This document shows positions 5,579 through 13,200 of a stretch of 21,843 bases of DNA, piece by piece. The stretch is taken from positions 1 through 21,843 of the IMG/VR virus record IMGVR_UViG_3300025769_000968, one strand, 5' to 3'. This DNA comes from a virus. A program made the translations under genes and the position numbers. The notes below the pieces were generated by a model that was given only the letters and a program-made list of their open reading frames with translations, had not been told where the DNA came from and did not search any database. How positions within the stretch are numbered: position 1 is the first letter of the stretch; every line of letters starts with the position of its first letter.

Positions 5579-6397
5579 ATGGCATTACAGCACCTTGATG
5601 AGCAGGACTATCGTGCCCTACCTCATCTCAACCAATCCATTCTCAAGCATGGCCTACGGTCAATGCTGCACATGAAGAATGCAATGGAAGCCCCGTCCAA
5701 AACAACGGACGCTTTGATCTTTGGACAACTGGTACACACGCTGGTGCTTGAGCCGCATGCGTATGGCGAGCAGTTTGCTGTTGCTCCAGAGGTTGACCGC
5801 AGAACAAAAGCAGGCAAGCAGGAGTGGGAAGACTTTCTTGCTGTCAACCACGACCGCACCCCAATCAAGAAGGCTGACTACGACCGAGCCTGCGACATGA
5901 TGGGGGCACTGCGTGCGCACCCTGTTGCCAGCACCTATCTCGAACGCATCAAAGATGCAGAGATTGCCTGCACATGGAAGCATGATGGCCTTGACTGCAA
6001 AGCCAAACTGGATGGGGTGATCCCCGGCAAAGGCAAGGCCAAGCCAATCATCGTTGACCTCAAGACAGCGATGGATGCTTCGCCCGCAGGCTTTGCCAAC
6101 TCGGTAGCCAAGTTCAACTACCACTTTCAGCAGGCGTTCTACGTTGATGGCTATGCCCAGAACACCAAGCGCCGACCACGTTTCATCTTCCTCGTCGTAG
6201 AAAAAGAGCCGCCCCACGCGGTCGGCGTCTACACCTTGGACGAAGACGCTGAAAGAATCGGTAGAAAATCTTACGAATCTGTCTTGAAGCAGTGGAAATT
6301 GTGTTCCACTTCGGATAAGATTGAGGGGTACGGCAATGAAGTCAAGGAGATCAGCCTCCCCGGCTGGGCCGTACCAGACTCTGACATCATCATCTAA
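5579..6397 (+). CDS. RecE/lambda-exonuclease-like PD-(D/E)XK nuclease
   Basis: The 272-residue protein resembles phage exonuclease VIII/DUF3799-type nucleases that resect double-stranded DNA for single-strand annealing. The order is: an N-terminal segment LNQSILK, a helix with FGQLVHTLVLEP (G49, H53), E128, LDGVIP (D145), VDLKT (D160, K162) as the catalytic core, and a helix FQQAFYVDGY (183-192). An Asp replaces the usual Glu in the (D/E)XK element, which is allowed in this fold. GGAG (5570-5573) sits 5 nt before the ATG. It is followed by the SSB-like gene, and together they look like a recombination pair; no known annealase (RecT, Beta, Erf) is recognisable in the window. Confidence 0.9.
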   Translation: MALQHLDEQDYRALPHLNQSILKHGLRSMLHMKNAMEAPSKTTDALIFGQLVHTLVLEPHAYGEQFAVAPEVDRRTKAGKQEWEDFLAVNHDRTPIKKADYDRACDMMGALRAHPVASTYLERIKDAEIACTWKHDGLDCKAKLDGVIPGKGKAKPIIVDLKTAMDASPAGFANSVAKFNYHFQQAFYVDGYAQNTKRRPRFIFLVVEKEPPHAVGVYTLDEDAERIGRKSYESVLKQWKLCSTSDKIEGYGNEVKEISLPGWAVPDSDIII

Positions 6398-6413
6398 CTC
6401 AAAGGAAACCTAG

Positions 6414-6794
6414 ATGGACATTCGCGCAGCATTCCCTTCCAAGTATCTCAAAGCCGCAGACATCCCCGAACCTCAAGTCTTCACCATCCGTACCGTTGCT
6501 ATGGAACGGATGCTTGACGGCACTCAGAAGCCAGCCATTGGCTTCCACGAAACTGAGCAGATGTTTGTTCTGAACAAGACCAATGCCAACCGCTGTGAGG
6601 CTATGTTCGGTTCCGACACCAACGCTTGGGCCAACCAACGTCTGGAGTTGTACAAAGACTTCGCTGAGTTCCAAGGCAGAACGGTTGATTCCATCCGCTG
6701 CCGCCAACCGCAGCAGGCCGCACCACAGCAAGCGGCTCCTCCTCCGCAGCAGCCTGCCGCACCGCCTGCATCGAACGACGATCTCCCGTTCTGA
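6414..6794 (+). CDS. Conserved phage protein with SSB-like acidic tip
   Basis: The 126-residue product matches a common phage family whose hallmarks are FPSKYLKA near the start, a KPAIGF strand, FVLNKTNAN, a Trp (NAWANQ) followed by LELYKDF, and a final basic strand (SIRCRQ). A Gln/Pro/Ala-rich linker (about 99-120) then ends in NDDLPF. That modular plan, a compact beta-type core, disordered linker and acidic DD-x-PF tip, is the plan of single-stranded DNA-binding proteins, whose tip docks partner enzymes. The core lacks classical SSB motifs, so binding of ssDNA is an inference. AAAGGAA precedes the ATG. Its place right after the exonuclease supports a recombination role. Confidence 0.82.
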   Translation: MDIRAAFPSKYLKAADIPEPQVFTIRTVAMERMLDGTQKPAIGFHETEQMFVLNKTNANRCEAMFGSDTNAWANQRLELYKDFAEFQGRTVDSIRCRQPQQAAPQQAAPPPQQPAAPPASNDDLPF

Positions 6795-6811
6795 TGTAAA
6801 CCTCCTTGTTG

Positions 6812-6843
6812 GGTGGGGGCAGCAATCCACCGTTGCCCCCACC
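6812..6843 (+). terminator. Hairpin after the SSB-like gene, probable weak terminator
   Basis: GGTGGGGGCA (6812-6821) pairs perfectly with TGCCCCCACC (6834-6843) across a 12-nt loop, 17 nt after the stop at 6794. Only three T follow before AGCC, so termination may be partial and allow readthrough into the structured region and the next gene. Confidence 0.5.
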
Positions 6844-6844
6844 T

Positions 6845-6862
6845 TTAGCCCTCGGGCGACAA
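6845..6862. repeat. 18-bp direct repeat, copy 1
   Basis: TTAGCCCTCGGGCGACAA occurs here and again at 6932-6949, offset by 87 nt, flanking the competing stems. Each copy contains a short GCCC/GGGC self-complement. An exact noncoding 18-mer repeated at this distance is unlikely by chance. It may be a protein-binding site pair. Confidence 0.8.
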
Positions 6863-6931
6863 ATCCTTTTTGACAGAGCGGTTCTGCCGCTCAACATCTC
6901 CCGCTCTGTCTGTTGCAAGTCAGGCAGAGCA

Positions 6932-6949
6932 TTAGCCCTCGGGCGACAA
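6932..6949. repeat. 18-bp direct repeat, copy 2
   Basis: Exact second copy of the 18-mer at 6845-6862. It lies between stem B and the last hairpin, 60 nt before the start of the 73-residue gene. Confidence 0.8.
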
Positions 6950-6961
6950 TCCACCCCCTCG

Positions 6962-6998
6962 CCAGCCCCCCTTCTCTTCTTGGGGGGCTGGTTCTTTC
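6962..6998 (+). terminator. 10-bp hairpin with short T-rich tail just before a ribosome site
   Basis: CCAGCCCCCC (6962-6971) pairs with GGGGGGCTGG (6982-6991) across a 10-nt loop and is followed by TTCTTTC. The AAGGAG of the next gene begins 8 nt after the stem. It could end transcription when formed, giving attenuation, or simply set the 5' end of the message. Confidence 0.5.
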
Positions 6999-7009
6999 AA
7001 GGAGAAACC

Positions 7010-7231
7010 ATGCCATATCACAGAGCAAAAGACCAATCGTCACGGGTCTGGTCATCCCGAATCACCGAAGAAGAACTTGCCACGGACATACCGCCAGTGG
7101 TTTGTTCCTGCGGAGAAGACATGGAATACCTTGGCTCCTTCATTGAGGCGGGCCACGGCTGGTCAACCTTTTCCTGCAAGTGCGGCGAGACTACTTCCGT
7201 AGGGAGCCTCGACCCTCGCTCACCTGTCTGA
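7010..7231 (+). CDS. Small zinc-ribbon-like CxCG protein (73 aa)
   Basis: The ATG at 7010 is chosen for the AAGGAG at 6999-7004; longer in-frame versions would read through the structured region. The product has two CxCG knuckles (CSCG near residue 32 and CKCG near residue 57) separated by about 22 residues, a spacing typical of zinc ribbons, with a hydrophilic N-terminus. No enzyme motif is present and the family was not recognised. It could bind nucleic acid or another protein. The 3' end overlaps the end of the giant minus-strand gene tail-to-tail by 41 nt, so its last codons are complementary to coding sequence. Confidence 0.72.
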   Translation: MPYHRAKDQSSRVWSSRITEEELATDIPPVVCSCGEDMEYLGSFIEAGHGWSTFSCKCGETTSVGSLDPRSPV

Positions 7232-10200
7232 AGTCAGGACGGTTCAGATCTTCGGTCGCCTCCATCAGGATGCGGATTCTTTCTTCCAACTCTCCCGGCT
7301 CCCCGAACGGAACCTCTCGGTTGGTGAACTGGAATCGTTCGACCGCAGATTCAAGAGCCGTGGTTGGCACGTCATAATTGCGGAACTCTCCTTCAAGCAG
7401 GCTCTCAGTCAGATCTCTGCTTACTGCACCGAACGACATGCCCTGCCTGATCTGCCGATCACTGTAGCCCAGCGCACGCATGCCACCGACCAAACTCAAC
7501 AGGTCTTTCTGCAAGTTCTGCCTTGCCCCGTTGTAGTGACCGACTGCTTCAATCAGGTAATCTTCATCTACACCTCTGGCTGTTCGGATAGATGCTCGAT
7601 ACCGTGATCCCAACTCCCGGTCCAACCTGTTGAACTCTGCCAACTTGAACAAGAAGGATTGCATCGGACTGATTGTCTCAGTCTTGAAGCCAGTTGCGTG
7701 CGTAAGAATCGAGTTGGCAAGGCTGTACCTTCTGCCGTAATCGTTGACTTGTCCAGTGGCAGCGCGAACAAAGTCAATGCCCTGACCAATGAAGCCCGGC
7801 TCGATACCACTCAGTACGTGCGTAAGCAACTGGCCTGCTTGATCGAACGTGCTTGTGCCCGGCTCGACGATGGCCCGACCATTCATGTCCTTGTTGCGTA
7901 CCGCTTCGTAAGCAGCACCGAAGAACACCTCTTGCCCAATGAACGGTTGGAAGATCTGCTCAAGAGATTCAAGGATTGCCTTGTCTACATCTGAGTGTCT
8001 GCCTGCAAACAATGCGATGATTGGCTTGCGGAAGTAGACGAACGGGTCGACGTATCCGTAGTCGGTAAACTTGATCTCACCGTTCTCACCACGCTGGAAG
8101 AGCAACGTACTGTTGCGGTTCCAGAATGGAAGCATGCGTCTGATTGCTTCTTCCTCTTCATCGCTGATGCCTGACAAACTCTTGAACGCGATGGCTGCAA
8201 TGGACGGCAGGCTCAACATGATTGCCAGCCCCATCATTCGGTTGCGTCCTGCCTTCTGGATCTCTGGATTAGAGTCAGACATCTCACGGCGTGCAAGCCT
8301 GATCCTGCCAATGGTTGTCCGGATCATCTCTGCTGTGTGCGAAGGGAAGGTGCCGACGATTGGCAGGCGACGCAAAGCAAGCACTGCTTCTGGAACCATC
8401 TCGTAGTTCGGCATGGTTTGCCCAACGATCTCCGCTGCCATCGCTTCGATCTCATCATCCTTCATGAGGGGATAGGCTTTCTTCAAACGCCCAGCCTCAA
8501 TCTCGAAAGCAATGACTTTGAACACGTCATCTTCAAACGAGTACATCTGTTGCGTCTTGCCAATCACCCGTTGGGTCAGGCTTGATGTGTCACGACTGAT
8601 GCGTCCAACACGAGTCAGGAAAGAACCAAGCGTCTCGTCCGCACCTGACTGGCGAATCATGTCTTCGATCTCAACCTCGAAGCCGTAGTTGACCACGCCC
8701 AGTTCAACCATGCGGCGGTATCGTTCGCGCCGCTTCTCATCAGTCACACCAAACAAGTCGTTGCCAGCAGCAGCGGTACTCCACCACTCACGCAAGTTGG
8801 TATCCATTGCGTTGCCGTTGAAGTATCCATTGGCAATCATGTGAGGTATGTTGCCAATGAAGTTCCGTGAGTGTGTCAGTGGTGACAGCACGGTCTTGCC
8901 ATACTTGGTGAGCGCGTTGGCCTTGAAGATGAAGCCCATCAATCCACCAACGTCTGTCTTCTTAGGTTGCAGCAGGAACTCAAGAGCCTCCCGAACCTCA
9001 TGCTTGACATACAAACCATGCAGCATGTAGTCAGGCTTGAACTTGTCAGGCGAATGGATGGCAACCCACTGGTCTCCCTCGCCAATAGGAATCATGTCGC
9101 CATGAACAATCCATCCTTGCTCAATACCCATGCCACGGATGTCAGCAAACAGACGGTGGTTCTCGATGACCGCTGCCATCTTGGTGATGGTGTTGGTGTA
9201 GTTCTTGAAGATGTTATCTTCTTCACCCATGAGGGCACGCAACGCCTTGCTAAAATCATCGTCGCCAATCCTGCGCTTCATCAGGATGCTGGCACCCTTG
9301 AGGTCAGACTCCTCAATGATTGACAGCATGGCAATGGGCGACTGACTCTCCGAGCCACGCATGAGTACGCTGTTTGCCAGCGCCGCTGCCATCGTTGGAA
9401 TCTTGTCAGGGTCAAGTCGACCAGAGGCAATCTCGTCAGCGTACATCTTCTCGTACTCTTTGGTTGCCAGTTCGATGAACTTGTCTTTGACTTCTGCTGG
9501 TACGTTTTTTGCCCAGTCAGGTTCGCTAAACAACTTGTACGACCTGTTGACATACAGGCCCATGTTCTCACCGATCTTTGCACGCAAGCCATCAGGCAAG
9601 TCGAGGTTGTCTTTCAACGTAGCGGACATCTCATCAATGCTGTCACGCATGCCCCGCAAGGTAGCAAGCAAGCGAGGACTCATGCCCCTTGTCAATGGGT
9701 GTGGTCCGCTCACGTTGTAGTGGGTGCCATCGACAATGCTCTGCGGGATGCCAAGCAGCGTGTTGAGTTTTGCCATCACCGCTGCCTGCGACTCAGGAGT
9801 GACGTACTCCTCTGATACGATTTGTCTCAGGTCAATCAAGCGCTTGGCAGCACGGTCTTGCGCAGACTCAATGTGCCCCTTGCGCTGCATGTATCGTCGG
9901 AATGCGCCTTGTGGCAGGCCGCGACTGGTAGTGAAATACTTTCTGAACACCTCCCCGATTGACTTGGCAATCGAGTTGGCCTTTGGAACTGCTGCATCCA
10001 GCACGCCATCGCCAAACCGTGAGAACAGGACAGGGTTGCCTGCGTGTGCCTCGTCCTGAATCAACACATCTTTCGGATCAAACACAACTACAACCTGTGA
10101 CTCTTGCCCAGAGTTGGAACCCATGCCATCACTCACATCTTTGAAGATGACACCGGCATAGCCATCGTCCCGTGCGTCGTTGATAACCTCTTGGAATTCG

Positions 10201-13200
10201 TCCGCATCGTAGTCAGAAGTCTGATGAACATACATCTCGCCGCGAACGTGGGCTTTTACAATCGAGTGAACCTTGCCCATTTTTCTGATTCTTTTGTCTA
10301 GTCTCTCGATATCTCCGGTAAGCATGTTCTGCTTCTGGATCGCCTTGTTGAGAAACAACTCTTCATCCTTATCAATCGGAACGTCATACAATTCTCTTTC
10401 TCGATCAACTTCAGCAGCCTTCTCAAGTACAGCAATCCCTTCTTCTACATTGATGGTTCCGTACTGAGTCATGGCTGCGCGAAGGATTTGAGCGCCAGTT
10501 GGGTACGTTGCCAACTCTGCGGTGAACGCTTCAGACAGCATGTTCACTTCGTAAAGGTGTTTCATGTGGCCTGACTTGTACTGGTCGGTTTGGTCTAACT
10601 CAAACTGGAGAGTATTCAGGGCCACATCATTGAGGTTCGGCATGATCCGGGCTGGCTTCAGATTGTCTGACAGGCTTTCGATATCCGCAATCAACTCATC
10701 AACCGTGCTGAACTCTCTTGTGGTTGGACGCCTGCGATGCATATTTTCCAGAACAATCTTTGCTTGCTCTGGATCGTTTTGGTTCATTTGTTTCAGATGG
10801 TCTAGGAACGGCGTACCCTTCGGCTCCAAACTCAAACCAAAGTCAGGGTCGGACGCAATTTCTTCCAGCATGTTTTCGTAATCTTGCTGGGCCTGATACC
10901 TAAACTTCTGGTGGTACTGTCGAAGATTCTTGACAGTATCACGCATGCCCTTGGCCTGCTTGCGCGGGCTGGCAGACTCAGATACAACCTGTGACAGCAA
11001 GTCTTTGAGAGCAAGCATGTCTCCATCGAGAACCGTGCTTGGGTCTGTCACTTGCTTTAACTGCTCCGCTACTTGGGTTGCATCATCAAAATTGCCGCGA
11101 GTACCGAAAGTCGCGTCGTCGTTGTAGAAGTCACCCATGGTGGCATAGGTAGCAAGCATCTCGCCACCAGTGGTACGCGCCAGCATCTCGCTAGTAACAG
11201 CAGGCTCCAGCGGCAACTGACGCCTGATGTCAAACTTGAATTGCCTGCCGATACCATTCGGAAGTACCAGTCGGTACTTATCGTTCATATCCCTGTACTT
11301 CTTTGGGATATCTTTGTAGTCAAGCGGACGGAACGAAAACAGGTCGCCAAAATCCGTATCGCCTATGATCTCTGACTTTCGATAGGACGCATAGAAGGAT
11401 GGGTCAAGAATCAAAGCCCTTTTGAACTCTGACGTGTTGAGGCCAAGGACTTCTAACTCTGCATCTGCCTGCACCTTAGCCCTTTCTATCATGTCGATAA
11501 CGGACTCGTGATACTCCGCAACTTTGCTTGCGGTTTCCTCAGGGGTCTCCCCAAGTTCTGTCTGATACTGCTCAAGGCTTACTGCCACCGCATCTTCAAT
11601 TTCTTTTGCATAACCCCTTGCCACCATCTTGTCAGTGGTAAGGAAGATGCCAGCCTCTGCGTCCTTTGCCCCCGTGAACGAACCGAACTTATCTTTCTTG
11701 AAGTCTCCACCTTCAAGCCCGTACTTCGATTGCGTGCCGTGGTAGAAGGTGACAACCCCGCTGTCAGAATCCGTATCCACTGTCTCGATGGTTGTTCTCT
11801 CGCCAAAGTCCTCTGTCTCAGCAGAGCGGTCGGCGTAGGCGTTCATTCGTTCGAGGGTGAGGGGCTTTCTTTTGAAGGGGTTTCCGGGTTTTGATCCGTC
11901 AGGTTCGACTCCGAGGGACCAGAGTTTTCCTGCTTCGGAGTTGATATCAGCGCGGGCAAACCTGACTCCGCCGACTTCGACTTGGGCGCGGGAGAAGAAG
12001 AGTTCTCCCTTGTAGCCGCGCTCCGTAAGGAATTCATTTCTCGCTTGGCGTATCCTTCTGCGTAGAGAATCTGCATTCCTTCCGGCAACAGACTCTGGCC
12101 CGGGAGCATGCTTCGATTTGCTGATGAATCTGTTGGGGATGTCCGCCCCGACAACTTCATATTTTTCCCCGAGTCTTCTCTCGATTTCATTTAGGTTTTC
12201 CTCTGTGATGGATTCTGTTGAGCCATGGTAGGCCAAGCCGATTTGCTTGCGAGCCACGTCAAACGGGAAACTGAAACTGGTCATCTCAGCGTAGCCCGCT
12301 TCGGTGAACACGTCCTGCATTACCTTTGTGATGCGGTCAAAGTCTCTCTTGCTAGCCGGACCCTTGATAACAATACCGTTCGGCGCTTGCCCCTCATCAA
12401 CCACCTTGATGCTTTCGACAACTCCAACGCCGTGCTGGTCAAGCACGTAAGCAAGAGTTGCTGCTGCTGCGTCTGTCTGCTTCTCGCCAGCCTCGTCAAT
12501 AAAGACTTGCAATCCGGGGTTGAAGTCGCCCATCCACCACCCTCGGACAACATCCACTGAACCAAGCAAGTCAACGTTGAGGTCTCTGCCAATAGTGTTC
12601 CACTCCTCGTTGAGAATCTTGGCAGCCTGCTGCTCAAACTTTCTGCGCTGTGCGTAAGGGAGTTTGCCAAAGAATTGTGCCTGCTCTCCTTCTTGCATTG
12701 CATCCGGCTTGCTTTCACCTGTCAGCCTTCGCGAGAAAAACAAGTCCTGCCGCATGTTGTGCGACATCATGTTGGTGGTGATGTTTGCCATGCGTGCCAT
12801 TGACTTGGAGGAGTCAGGGTTTGGCATTACCGGGGTGGTAGGCAGCAACATGCCAAGCGCATCGCGCATCTGGAACATGTCAAATTTTGCCCCACTGATC
12901 TTGATGTCTCCAAGTTCCACCCCGTACTTAGACATGACTTGATTGATGTTGCTGTCTAGCAGAGTTCTGAATGCAGGATTGGCAACATACTCAGCCATGT
13001 ACTCAAGCATGGATGACATGCCGTACTCGCCGGTAAGCATCCCTTGTGCATACGGCATCCTGTAATCCATGATTGCGCCAAAGTTGTTCAAGAGTCCAGA
13101 ATTGGCTGCATCTTGGAAGAACTCTACAGCCGCAATGCGCAGGTTCCCCGGGTTGGACTTCATTACGCTCTCTGCCAACTTATGGAGATCTGTCAGAGCA

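Larger units (their letters stand above)
6795..7009 (+). promoter_or_regulatory. Structured 215-nt intergenic region with repeats and competing stems
   Basis: No coding sequence is supported here. It holds the hairpin at 6812-6843, an 18-bp direct repeat, and a set of stems that cannot all form together. Stem A (6876-6881 with 6887-6892) and stem B (6903-6912 with 6921-6930, one G-U pair) are compatible. Stem C (6872-6881 with 6901-6910, ten perfect pairs) excludes both. A last hairpin (6962-6991) precedes TTCTTT and the AAGGAG of the next gene. A TTGACA lies at 6870-6875, but there is no convincing -10 box after it. The layout suggests an attenuator-like leader or a structured small RNA. Confidence 0.55.

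Noticed and set aside
5660-6217. 185-residue minus-strand open frame opposite the exonuclease gene
   Set aside because: It is fully antisense to a gene with clear nuclease motifs, has no ribosome site or recognisable motif, and is explained by the codon bias of the real gene.
6399-6842. 147-residue minus-strand open frame opposite the SSB-like gene
   Set aside because: It is a shadow of the SSB-like gene; the frame is Arg/Leu/Cys-rich and runs into a noncoding hairpin.
12540-12560. Imperfect resemblance to the 18-mer repeat of 6845/6932
   Set aside because: It shares only a short CCCTCGG...ACAA core with mismatches inside coding sequence, as expected by chance.
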